A DNA stretch of 45,882 nt from a virus: positions 1 through 45,882 of IMG/VR virus record IMGVR_UViG_3300044617_000450; one strand, written 5' to 3'. The position numbers were made by a program, and so were the translations under genes. Position 1 is the first letter of the stretch, and each line of letters opens with the position of its first letter. Of this stretch, positions 17,487-25,873 are shown piece after piece. The notes under the pieces are model-generated. The model was not told the DNA's origin. It worked only from the letters and a program-made list of their open reading frames with translations, and made no database searches.

Positions 17487-18716
17487 ATGGCGTTATTAAA
17501 TCAGAATGAGGGTTTTAAATTTTTATGGAGTCAAAGAACAGACATTGTTAATGCACCTCCGCATAAGTTAGACCATAGAGAAAATTCATTGATATGGGTG
17601 CTGAGAACATGGGACGACAAAGATTATTACTATTGTGAGATATTTCAAGGAAATGCTTTCTTGATATTTCCTGTAGAGACGATAGTTCCGCCAGACATAC
17701 TTGAAAAGATACGTACGGATGATCAAACATATCTTTATATCTGCAATACACATGAAGCATTCTTAGACATAGTAGAGCCATTATATCAAGCATTGGTTAT
17801 AGGTGCAGGAATACCGCCTAGAAAAATATACATCAGTAATGAAGCACCTGATCTAGAAAGAGAAGTGCGAAGGTATGCTGACGAAAATGACCTAGAATAC
17901 ATGAACGTAGAATGGGTATTAGAGTTCGAATACTCAATCAGTTGGCAGGCTTGTGATTATCAATTAGACGGGAAAACGATACTCACAGATAAGAGATACG
18001 ATAAGAAATATTTGAACTTCAATCGTAGATGGAGATTGCAAAGACCTACATTTGTCGCATTGCTCAAGGCTAAAGGATTATTAGACAGTGGCTATGTTAG
18101 CATGGCACCTAGTGATGATGGGCGCAATTGGGAATACATGTGGTCTTGGATAAAAGGACATCACAAAGATCCTGATATGGCAGCATTATTACAAAGCATA
18201 GACAAAGATATGCCGCTGCCTCCTATGTACTTAGACACAGATGAGTTAGTTAATAACAGAGCCGTGTTTGAGGATAAGAGCCTATATCTATACGAGAATT
18301 CTATAGTCAGCGTAGTCAATGAGACTACATTCTATCAAGGTGATAACCCCAATGAGTCTAGATTCCTTAGCGAAAAGATTTTCAAACCTATAGCAGTAGG
18401 ACATCCTTTTATATTTTTAACAGTACCGAAATCATTAGAAGTATTAAAGTCATTGGGGTACAAAACATTTCATCCATATATCAATGAAAGTTATGATGAT
18501 GAATTCGATAATTGCACACGCATGTTAAAGATATTAAAAGAGGTAGAGCGCATCTCAAACTTCACGGATGAAGAAGTCAAAGAGTTTATCAAAAATGTTA
18601 AACCTATCTGTGATTATAATCAAGAACTGTTAAAGAAAAAAGTGATTCCCTTCAAGACAGGATTCGATCCTAAATGCGAGATTCTACATAGTCATTTTGT
18701 GAGAAAGATGCTATGA
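17487..18716 (+). CDS. Glycosyltransferase-like protein of the EK-xPF-HPYINESYDDE type
   Basis: 409 residues. The C-terminal half contains RFLSEKIFKPIAVGHPFIF, then LKSLGYKTFHPYINESYDDE. The same block occurs in the protein at 20840 and, diverged, in the one at 34158. A conserved Glu-Lys followed by Pro and Pro-Phe is reminiscent of the donor-binding region of fucosyltransferase-like (GT10-type) GT-B enzymes. The N-terminal half has no strong motif. It overlaps the next gene by 4 bases. The glycosyltransferase assignment rests on this one block and context, so it is moderate. Confidence 0.5.
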   Translation: MALLNQNEGFKFLWSQRTDIVNAPPHKLDHRENSLIWVLRTWDDKDYYYCEIFQGNAFLIFPVETIVPPDILEKIRTDDQTYLYICNTHEAFLDIVEPLYQALVIGAGIPPRKIYISNEAPDLEREVRRYADENDLEYMNVEWVLEFEYSISWQACDYQLDGKTILTDKRYDKKYLNFNRRWRLQRPTFVALLKAKGLLDSGYVSMAPSDDGRNWEYMWSWIKGHHKDPDMAALLQSIDKDMPLPPMYLDTDELVNNRAVFEDKSLYLYENSIVSVVNETTFYQGDNPNESRFLSEKIFKPIAVGHPFIFLTVPKSLEVLKSLGYKTFHPYINESYDDEFDNCTRMLKILKEVERISNFTDEEVKEFIKNVKPICDYNQELLKKKVIPFKTGFDPKCEILHSHFVRKML

Positions 18717-19555
18717 TAATCGATTATAGAAATTATAAAGAGATAGATTACAAAAAATACAAACGAGTTTTCATATTTGGTTGTAGTTTCACGAAATATG
18801 AATGGCCCACGTGGGCTAACATACTATCATATGAAATGCCAGACGCAGAAATTTATAATTTCGCACAGTCAGGTGCCGGTAATCTTTTCATATCAGAAAG
18901 AGTCATAGCCGCAAATCAGCGATATAGATATAATAAAGACGATTTGATATTGTTGATGTGGTCTACGCATAGCAGAGAAGACCGTTATATAGAGCATGGT
19001 TGGGAAACTCCCGGTAATATATTCACGCAAGGTTTCTATTCAGAAGAGTTTGTGAAGAAATATTCCTGCGTTAAGGGATATGTAGTAAGGGACTTAGCGT
19101 TGATGACTATGATTAAGAATAGTTTAGAGAATTTCCCCTGTGATTCTGTTATGTTTAAATCAGTTGAACCTGAATATGACAAGAAATTGTTCATGGGAAA
19201 TGCCTTTGAAGAAGTGATAGATTTATACAGAGATGTCATCTATAGCATGGGTCTACCATTATACAACTTTGTTCACAACGGAAAAGGTGGATGGATCAAT
19301 GGGCATTTGTATCATTGGTCTAGCATTTCATATTCAAGTTATGAAACGCCGTTTCAAGACTACCACCCTAATCCTGCCATGTACATGGATTTTTTAATGA
19401 AGTCAGATTTTGTGCTGTCATCAGAAACACAAGAAAGAGTCACAAGATACAATGAAGAATTGTTAAAATTAAAGGATAGACAATCCATAGAAAATTGGTT
19501 TAAAAAGATAGCGGACAGCAATCCTAAATATAACCATAACATACATTTAATTTAA
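18713..19555 (+). CDS. SGNH hydrolase-like protein, third copy
   Basis: 280 residues. RVFIFGCSFTKYEWPTW provides a GCSF nucleophile motif in place of GDSF (Ser near residue 26), followed by NFAQSGAGNLFI as the Gly/Asn blocks and a late DYHPNPAMYMDFL with the catalytic Asp-x-x-His pattern. This is a more canonical SGNH arrangement than in the tandem pair upstream and is not closely similar to them. The stop is followed by 46 noncoding bases with a late-type box, so it ends the long overlapping cluster. Substrate unknown; acyl sugar is a guess from neighbours. Confidence 0.65.
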   Translation: MIIDYRNYKEIDYKKYKRVFIFGCSFTKYEWPTWANILSYEMPDAEIYNFAQSGAGNLFISERVIAANQRYRYNKDDLILLMWSTHSREDRYIEHGWETPGNIFTQGFYSEEFVKKYSCVKGYVVRDLALMTMIKNSLENFPCDSVMFKSVEPEYDKKLFMGNAFEEVIDLYRDVIYSMGLPLYNFVHNGKGGWINGHLYHWSSISYSSYETPFQDYHPNPAMYMDFLMKSDFVLSSETQERVTRYNEELLKLKDRQSIENWFKKIADSNPKYNHNIHLI

Positions 19556-19569
19556 TAGCAAATAAACTC

Positions 19570-19578
19570 AATAAATAT
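19570..19578 (+). promoter_or_regulatory. Late-promoter-like box AATAAATAT
   Basis: In the 46-base gap between the SGNH gene and the nucleotide-sugar dehydrogenase, 23 bases before its ATG. Confidence 0.5.
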
Positions 19579-19601
19579 AGGTATAATAACGAGAGGACAC
19601 G

Positions 19602-20810
19602 ATGAGTAAGACAGTAGCAATGATTGGAGTGGGTAAACTCGGACAAGATTGTGCCGAGGTCATGGCAGAACACTATAACGTCATAGGGTATGACGTAGAA
19701 CCAAGAACCCCTGCTAATTTTAATATGGCTTCTACTATTGAAGAAGCAGTAAAAGACAGAGATTTCATATTCATCGCGGCACCAACCCCGCATGATCCTA
19801 TTTACGGTGGTGAGACTCCTACTAGTCACCTACCCAAGAAAGACTTTGACTATACTATCGTCACTAACATCCTCAAAGAAGTAAACAAGTTTGTTAATAA
19901 GAATCAACTAGTGATATTGATCAGTACAGTATTGCCGGGAGTTGTGCGCGGACAGTTAGAACCCTGCATCACTAATGCACGTTTCATCTACAACCCATAT
20001 CTCATCGCTATGGGAACTATAAAGTGGGATATGACTAATCCAGAAATGGTTATCATCGGTACAGATGACGGTTCTATCACAGGTGATGCACAAGAACTCA
20101 TTGACTTCTACAAGCCTATGATGGATAATGCCCCGCGCTATGAAGTGGGTACATGGGACGAAGCAGAAGCAATTAAGATTTTCTATAATACATTCATCTC
20201 AACCAAACTCGCATTAGTAAATATGATCCAAGACGTAGCAGAACGTAATGGCAATATGAACGTTGACGTTGTGACTAATGCATTAGCCAACAGCACACAT
20301 CGTATCATGAGCAATCGTTATATGACTGCGGCTTTGGGTGATGCAGGCGCATGTCACCCTAGAGACAACATCGCATTGCGTTATATGGCAGACAAGTTAA
20401 ACTTAGGTTATGACTTGTTCGATGCCATCATGCTTGCTAGAGAGATACAAGCAGAGAACATGGCAAAGAAATGTCTAGAGTATGGTAAGCGCGTAGCGAT
20501 CATAGGCAAGGCGTACAAGCCGGCTGTGCATTATACTAATGGTAGTGCTAGCATGTTAGTAGGCTACTATGTAGAAAAGCATGGCGGTGAAGTACGTTAT
20601 GTAGACTTCAACACGGGTGACAACGATAGTCAATCAGACTGGGCCGATGTATATTTGATCGGTTATTGGGAAGATTGGGTTAAGGGTGTATTGGGTACGA
20701 TACAATCAAATTCTGTATTGATAGATCCGTGGCGCAAGGTCACTAAGTCTGATGTCAATTGTGAATTCGTACACTACGGTGACACCAGAAAAAAAAAGGT
20801 AGCGAATTAA
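19602..20810 (+). CDS. UDP-glucose/GDP-mannose-type nucleotide-sugar 6-dehydrogenase
   Basis: 402 residues. An N-terminal Rossmann fold (AMIGVGKLGQDCAEVM, GxGxxG at 8-13) binds NAD. The central domain has K202 in FYNTFISTKLALVNM and the catalytic Cys at 251 in GACHPRDN, matching the family GGxCxPKD site. The C-terminal domain contains GKAYKPAVHYTNGS, equivalent to GLAFKxxTDDxRxS. Such enzymes oxidise a nucleotide-linked hexose to the uronate in two NAD-dependent steps. A strong Shine-Dalgarno (GAGAGGA) and a late-type box precede it. It could feed a uronic acid to the neighbouring glycosyltransferases; which sugar is not decidable. Confidence 0.85.
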   Translation: MSKTVAMIGVGKLGQDCAEVMAEHYNVIGYDVEPRTPANFNMASTIEEAVKDRDFIFIAAPTPHDPIYGGETPTSHLPKKDFDYTIVTNILKEVNKFVNKNQLVILISTVLPGVVRGQLEPCITNARFIYNPYLIAMGTIKWDMTNPEMVIIGTDDGSITGDAQELIDFYKPMMDNAPRYEVGTWDEAEAIKIFYNTFISTKLALVNMIQDVAERNGNMNVDVVTNALANSTHRIMSNRYMTAALGDAGACHPRDNIALRYMADKLNLGYDLFDAIMLAREIQAENMAKKCLEYGKRVAIIGKAYKPAVHYTNGSASMLVGYYVEKHGGEVRYVDFNTGDNDSQSDWADVYLIGYWEDWVKGVLGTIQSNSVLIDPWRKVTKSDVNCEFVHYGDTRKKKVAN

Positions 20811-20822
20811 ATCGTACTGTAA

Positions 20823-20849
20823 GCCCAGACAAAGATTTCATGTCTGGGC
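20823..20849 (+). promoter_or_regulatory. Hairpin enclosing a start codon
   Basis: GCCCAGACA (20823-20831) pairs perfectly with TGTCTGGGC (20841-20849) around a 9-base loop; the ATG at 20840 straddles the loop/stem boundary. No T tract follows, so translational control is more likely than termination. Confidence 0.5.
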
Positions 20850-22003
20850 CCTACAATTGTTTCTATTCATGTTTTCCTGAACTGAAGCAGTTCCAAGACA
20901 AAATCTATATCCTTTATGCATCGACACATGCTGATCATGCTTTCCATTGGCGCGACACATTAGAAGTAATCAGTGAGATACGCGAAGCAAGGAAGCAAGG
21001 GAAAACTAAGATAGTTTTCTTTAACGGTAGCGAAACCTTCATGCATCCTCAGTTATATAAAGCGCAGAGGATAGCAGAATTATTGACAGACATACCTCAG
21101 TCTGATCTTTTTTATTGCGTAGGCGTGCCTAATGGACAGAAGTTCTATGACGATCTATGTGTAGAAAGAAATTGGATTCCTAAATTCACCGTGTTAGGAG
21201 CACATCACTTTGAGTTTGTTATTCATAACTATGCTAAAGGAATGAAATATGCATCAATCGATGAGGGTATTGATTTAGATGAGTTAGAATATGAAGTAAG
21301 ACCTAAAGAAAAGTTATTTGTGTGTTTCAATAAAGTACATCGCAGCCATAGAATAAGATTGTTTGCAGAAGCAATACGTAACAAATGGTTAGATAAATCA
21401 TTTTATAGTTTTGAGGGTGGATATCCGGACTGGTATGAATTATCTACTAAACGTTTGTGGACAGCCACGCAAGAAGATCATGACGATATCATGACTATTA
21501 AAGACAAGTTACCGCTTAGGCTGAACATCACTAACCAGCGAGGTAATCCTGTAGACTTACGTTTAGACGATATCAAGTATCACGAAGAAAGTTACTTCAG
21601 CGTCATCACAGAAACGATATTCTACAAGTATCATCCAACAAAGTCTGACTTCATGTATATGGATACTCTTTTCCTCAGTGAAAAGATATATAAACCCTTC
21701 GCATTCAAACACCCGTTCATATTATTTGGATGGCATGGTGCTTTGAAAGCGTTGCGAGACAGGGGATATAAGACATTTCACCCGTATATAAACGAGAGTT
21801 ACGATGACGAACCCGATTCACATAAGAGATTTTCTATGTTGATAGAAGAGATCAAAAGATTGGAACAATTCACTACTGAGCAATGGATAGAATGGCAAAA
21901 TAATATTAAACCGTTAGTGGAACATAATTATAAATATCTTATGAATTTAACAGAACACAGAGACGGTCCACCGGTGGATCATCTTTTTAACGATTTAGGA
22001 TAA
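20840..22003 (+). CDS. Glycosyltransferase-like protein of the EK-xPF-HPYINESYDDE type
   Basis: 387 residues. The C-terminal part (LFLSEKIYKPFAFKHPFILF, then LRDRGYKTFHPYINESYDDE) is nearly identical in pattern to that of the protein at 17487, so the two are paralogues. KLFVCFNKVHRSHRIRLF, around residues 155-175, matches the KYLNFNRRWRLQRPTFVALL block of the other. The start at 20840 sits in a 9-bp hairpin and has no Shine-Dalgarno sequence; the next in-frame Met is much further in, so I keep this start. Likely a GT-B-like transferase; donor unknown. Confidence 0.5.
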   Translation: MSGPYNCFYSCFPELKQFQDKIYILYASTHADHAFHWRDTLEVISEIREARKQGKTKIVFFNGSETFMHPQLYKAQRIAELLTDIPQSDLFYCVGVPNGQKFYDDLCVERNWIPKFTVLGAHHFEFVIHNYAKGMKYASIDEGIDLDELEYEVRPKEKLFVCFNKVHRSHRIRLFAEAIRNKWLDKSFYSFEGGYPDWYELSTKRLWTATQEDHDDIMTIKDKLPLRLNITNQRGNPVDLRLDDIKYHEESYFSVITETIFYKYHPTKSDFMYMDTLFLSEKIYKPFAFKHPFILFGWHGALKALRDRGYKTFHPYINESYDDEPDSHKRFSMLIEEIKRLEQFTTEQWIEWQNNIKPLVEHNYKYLMNLTEHRDGPPVDHLFNDLG

Positions 22004-22010
22004 CGCATAT

Positions 22011-24251
22011 ATGTATAATGACTTCATGGCTCTGGCTAAGAAAGAATGGAAGCCCAACGATAAACCAGATCCAGATATTGCAGACGCAAAGCATCTAAAC
22101 ATGATGCAAGCGATTGCCCCGTATGTCAAGCAATCTGTTCAAAAGAATGTAACAAACGTTGACATAAGTTATGCTACACGCAAAACTAAGTTGATGATGA
22201 TATTGTTGCCTGAATGGGCACCTGAATTTCCTCCTTTCAACCTTGCTAGACTTGTAGCAGTTGCTAAAGGATCGGGATATCAAACTAATGCATTAGATTT
22301 AAACATCAAAGCATTCCGTTATCTAAGAAACAAAGTCAATACTAAGGTTCTTGATTTCGATCCATGGGACGGAGCGAGAGAATGGAAGTGGCTAGCAGCC
22401 AACTATTATACTGACATACATCCACACCTAGAACAATTGTTTTTAGACCACATAGAACACATTTGTAAGAATCCACCAGATGTCATTGGTTTCAGCGTTT
22501 ATTACTGTAACGAAGAACCAGTTAACTGGATGATTAGAGAATTTAGAAAACGATTACCTAACGTAAAAATCATAGTTGGCGGAAGCAATACTCATAATCA
22601 AGTACAGAGAATGTGCGACTTCAGCATTCAAAATGATAACCTATATGATTATATTTGTAACGGTGAGGGTGAGCAGATATTATTACAGATATTAGAAGAG
22701 ATTGAGAACGGTGTAACTCACGATCAAACTCAGATAAGAAAACAACCTGAAGAACAGCGAATCAACATCAGCAATCTGCCGCTACCGGACTACAGCGATT
22801 TCAATATGAATGAATATCGCTTCCCCAACGGCGTATGTAGTGAATTAAGTCGCGGATGTACAGCAAAATGTACATTCTGTGAAGAGACACACTTCTGGCG
22901 TTATCGTCAAAGACAAGCGACTGACGCAGTAACAGAAGTCGAGCATTTGTATTATAATTATGGTACTGATGTATATTGGTTTATCGACTCATTAGTTAAC
23001 GGCAACATCAATGAATTAAGAGCATTCGCTAAAGGAGTTAAAGCGAAAGGCTTGAACATTCACTGGACTGGATATGCACGTTGCGATGGTCGTATGGATC
23101 TAGATTACTTCCAAGACCTTGCGGATAGTGGTTGTATCATGCTCAATTATGGTATCGAATCAGGCAGTCAAAAAGTGCTTGATGATATGAGCAAAGGTGT
23201 GACTATCAAAGAGATGGAGCAGAATCTACATGACGGTAAAAAGACCGGAGTCATGGCTTTCACTAATTGGTTGATAGGATTTCCTACAGAAGATTATCAA
23301 GACTTTGCTGATACAATGACTTTCTTGTGGCGTAATAGAAATACAAGTTTTGTCAACATCGCAGCAGGTTTCGGATTTGGATTAGGCCCCACAAGTATCG
23401 TAGGTCAGAATCCAGAAAGATTCAATGTTTTAGATCATCAATATCTAGACCAATGGATCACTAAAGATTTTAGATTATCTAAGATGCATGTGGTAAAGCG
23501 AATGAAGATGTTCGCCGCGTTCTTACAAAACGTAGTCTTTGAAAAAGATGTAGTCATACCTAACAGACCTAATCTGCCTAAGTTTCATTATAAGATTGAA
23601 TACAACGATCCTACAAGATTAAACGAGATAGAATACGAGAGATTCGATTATAACATAGCAAAGCCTAACATCAGTAATTTCGCTGATAGTATGTTTAATG
23701 AGATGTTCGTATTCTGGAGAATGATATGGCGCGCCCGTGGTGGGTTTAAAGGTGTCATGGTATTCGATGAAGACTTAGATATGAAAGAATGGGGCGGAAG
23801 AAACGCTGGTCCTATGTGGGCAGAGCATACTTTTGAGATAACAGATGATGGAAAGTGGAAGGCACGTAGTTGGATAAAGTATAAACAACCGCCTGCTAAT
23901 TTAGGACTTCATGATCCATTAGCACGAAGAAGTCCTTTCTTTGCTCAAGATTATAGCCGTTATCAAATTAATACTGCTAAACGTGCTAGAGTGTTTGCTA
24001 AGCCTAAGTGGGGCGAAGAAGGTAGAAATCACGATGAATTCATGTGGCTGATACAAGAAGAAAAGATAATGAATCAAGTACTAGACTTTAGTTTTGAACA
24101 TGTATGGGAAGGTGAGGGCGACTGGTCTAATCCTGAACAGTATCAAATTGACGTACCTGGTGGTGAAAGTTGGAAGTTAGCAAAGGCTCAGGCTGCCGCT
24201 AAGTTGCCGGAAGTGCAGGAAATCAAATTTCCTCTTAAGAAAACCGGCTAA
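22011..24251 (+). CDS. B12-binding-domain radical SAM protein
   Basis: 746 residues. Residues 55-235 look like a cobalamin-binding domain (LMMILLPEWAPEFPPFNLARL; DVIGFSVYYCNEEPVNW; VKIIVGGSN; YICNGEGEQILLQIL), without the DxHxxG motif, as is common in this class. The barrel has C283, C287, C290 (CTAKCTFC), followed by HWTGYARCDGRMD and YGIESGSQKVLDDMSKG, typical of the COG1032/MiaB-like or methyltransferase group. The last 250 residues are Trp-rich and unrecognised. Such enzymes often methylate unactivated carbons or rearrange rings. An ATG at 22026 is an alternative start. Confidence 0.8.
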   Translation: MYNDFMALAKKEWKPNDKPDPDIADAKHLNMMQAIAPYVKQSVQKNVTNVDISYATRKTKLMMILLPEWAPEFPPFNLARLVAVAKGSGYQTNALDLNIKAFRYLRNKVNTKVLDFDPWDGAREWKWLAANYYTDIHPHLEQLFLDHIEHICKNPPDVIGFSVYYCNEEPVNWMIREFRKRLPNVKIIVGGSNTHNQVQRMCDFSIQNDNLYDYICNGEGEQILLQILEEIENGVTHDQTQIRKQPEEQRINISNLPLPDYSDFNMNEYRFPNGVCSELSRGCTAKCTFCEETHFWRYRQRQATDAVTEVEHLYYNYGTDVYWFIDSLVNGNINELRAFAKGVKAKGLNIHWTGYARCDGRMDLDYFQDLADSGCIMLNYGIESGSQKVLDDMSKGVTIKEMEQNLHDGKKTGVMAFTNWLIGFPTEDYQDFADTMTFLWRNRNTSFVNIAAGFGFGLGPTSIVGQNPERFNVLDHQYLDQWITKDFRLSKMHVVKRMKMFAAFLQNVVFEKDVVIPNRPNLPKFHYKIEYNDPTRLNEIEYERFDYNIAKPNISNFADSMFNEMFVFWRMIWRARGGFKGVMVFDEDLDMKEWGGRNAGPMWAEHTFEITDDGKWKARSWIKYKQPPANLGLHDPLARRSPFFAQDYSRYQINTAKRARVFAKPKWGEEGRNHDEFMWLIQEEKIMNQVLDFSFEHVWEGEGDWSNPEQYQIDVPGGESWKLAKAQAAAKLPEVQEIKFPLKKTG

Positions 24252-24255
24252 ATAA
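24247..24255 (+). promoter_or_regulatory. Late-promoter-like box GCTAAATAA
   Basis: Overlaps the stop of the B12-radical SAM gene and precedes the 33-aa gene and carbamoyltransferase. Confidence 0.45.
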
Positions 24256-24275
24256 TAGACTCAGAGGGGCAAATT

Positions 24276-24377
24276 ATGAAATGGTTAGTTAACTGGTGGA
24301 AAAAGATCAAGCGAGAATATCAGTATCGCAAGCGTTTAAAAGAATTACGTAAAAGAGACCCTTTCATCTATAAGTGA
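24276..24377 (+). CDS. 33-aa basic microprotein
   Basis: A 33-residue protein, strongly basic (Lys/Arg in about 40% of positions), beginning MKWLVNWWKKIK and ending RKRDPFIYK. A good Shine-Dalgarno (GAGGGG) precedes the ATG by 6 bases, and a late-type GCTAAATAA box lies just upstream. The amphipathic Trp/Lys N-terminus could contact membrane or nucleic acid. I recall similar small ORFs ending LRKRDPFIYK in related aquatic phages but cannot confirm this without a search. It sits 3 bases before the carbamoyltransferase gene. Confidence 0.65.
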   Translation: MKWLVNWWKKIKREYQYRKRLKELRKRDPFIYK

Positions 24378-24380
24378 TAT

Positions 24381-25865
24381 ATGGCATATATAGGATTAAG
24401 TTGCGGATTTCATGACGCAGGACTAAGTGTCGTCAGCGATACAGGCGATATATTATTCGCAGGTCACAGCGAAAGATATAGTAAGAAAAAACATGATCCT
24501 GACCTATGTGCAGACATAATCGATGAAGCATTGAGATATGTAGCAGGTCAAAATTATGAGATACATTACTACGAGAAACCTTGGCTCAAGGCTATACGTC
24601 AGTTTAGAGCAGGGCAACCTATAGGACCATTGTCAGTCAAACAAATCGTAGGTCCAGAGTTATTAGATCGTATGAATGATCGCTCTGTTAAGACACACAT
24701 ACATCATAAGACACACGCAGCCGCAGGATTTCAAACTAGCCCTTACAATGAAGCAACGGTTGTAGTCATAGATGCTATAGGTGAACTTGACTGTATCAGT
24801 ATATGGCATGCTTATTATGATCATAACGGCTATGCAAAATACAAAAAACTATGGGGTAAACAATATCCTAATAGTATAGGCATGTTCTATAGTGCGATGA
24901 CACAAAAAGTAGGCTTGAAGCCTATGGACGAAGAATATATCCTAATGGGTATGGCTGCATACGGCAAGCCGAGACATGCTACTCGCATGGCAAGCACATT
25001 TTTAGAAGATATGTTTGAGTTAGAGTTCAGACAAAATCTACATATAGGATTATCAGAAAATAATTTCTTAGATAAAGCAGAAGACATGGACATCGCAGCC
25101 AGCGCACAGGTTCTGTGTGAAGCAATGATTGAAAAAGTCATGCAGAAAGCCAAGAGCATAGGCAAGAGTAAAAATCTTGTATACGGTGGTGGTGTTGCTC
25201 TTAACTGTCTTGCTAACAGACTATTAGGAAAGTATTTTGAGAACATATGGATAATGCCTAACCCAGGAGATGCAGGTAATAGTTTAGGGGCCGCGGCATT
25301 GGGATATGGCAAGAAAGTAAATTGGAACGATGCATTCTTAGGTACTGATATCAAAGGACCATATCCTGTAGATAAAGTTGTCAAAGAACTAAAAGAGAAT
25401 AAGATGGTAGGTGTTGCCAGCGGAAGAGCAGAATTCGGGCCTCGCGCATTGGGCAACCGTAGTTTATTGGCCGATCCTCGAGGACCCGAGATAAAGGACA
25501 TAGTTAATGAGATCAAACGAAGACAAAAGTTCAGACCATTTGCGCCGATCATTCTGGAGGAGTTGGTTCATGATTACTTTGATATGCCTGCTAACTGGAG
25601 TGACAGTAGGTATATGCAAGTCATCGCTAAGTGCAGGAATCCTGACTTATATCCTGCTATCTGTCATCACGACCTTACTAGTCGTGTACAGACTGTGCCT
25701 AAAGATGGCTCAGGAATTAGAAAACTCTTAGAGAAATGGTATGCGGCTACTGGCTGTCCTATGCTACTTAATACGTCATTAAACATACGCGGTGAGCCTA
25801 TGGTCAATGATCGTAGTGATGCTGATCGTTTTGAAAAATTATATAACCTAAAAGTAATCTCATAA
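24381..25865 (+). CDS. Carbamoyltransferase of the NodU/CmcH type
   Basis: 494 residues. The N-terminus (IGLSCGFHDAGLSVV) carries the FHDAG phosphate-binding motif and HSERYSKKKHD follows. The hallmark of the C-terminal ATP/carbamoyl-AMP domain, GRAEFGPRALGNRSLL, lies at 348-363, then ADPR and KFRPFAPIILEE. NTSLNIRGEPMV near the end is also conserved. These enzymes transfer a carbamoyl group from carbamoyl phosphate through carbamoyl-AMP to a hydroxyl on a sugar or small molecule. Length is slightly below the family average and every key block is present. Its acceptor is likely the glycan made by neighbouring genes. Confidence 0.9.
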   Translation: MAYIGLSCGFHDAGLSVVSDTGDILFAGHSERYSKKKHDPDLCADIIDEALRYVAGQNYEIHYYEKPWLKAIRQFRAGQPIGPLSVKQIVGPELLDRMNDRSVKTHIHHKTHAAAGFQTSPYNEATVVVIDAIGELDCISIWHAYYDHNGYAKYKKLWGKQYPNSIGMFYSAMTQKVGLKPMDEEYILMGMAAYGKPRHATRMASTFLEDMFELEFRQNLHIGLSENNFLDKAEDMDIAASAQVLCEAMIEKVMQKAKSIGKSKNLVYGGGVALNCLANRLLGKYFENIWIMPNPGDAGNSLGAAALGYGKKVNWNDAFLGTDIKGPYPVDKVVKELKENKMVGVASGRAEFGPRALGNRSLLADPRGPEIKDIVNEIKRRQKFRPFAPIILEELVHDYFDMPANWSDSRYMQVIAKCRNPDLYPAICHHDLTSRVQTVPKDGSGIRKLLEKWYAATGCPMLLNTSLNIRGEPMVNDRSDADRFEKLYNLKVIS

Positions 25866-25873
25866 GTAGCATT

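Noticed and set aside
20823-20849. Rho-independent terminator
   Set aside because: The stem is strong but no T run follows, and a start codon lies in it.
24887-25552. 221-codon open frame on the - strand
   Set aside because: It lies entirely inside the well-supported carbamoyltransferase gene and its translation shows no recognisable motif.
25507-25731. 74-codon frame on the + strand
   Set aside because: Out-of-frame shadow inside the carbamoyltransferase gene.
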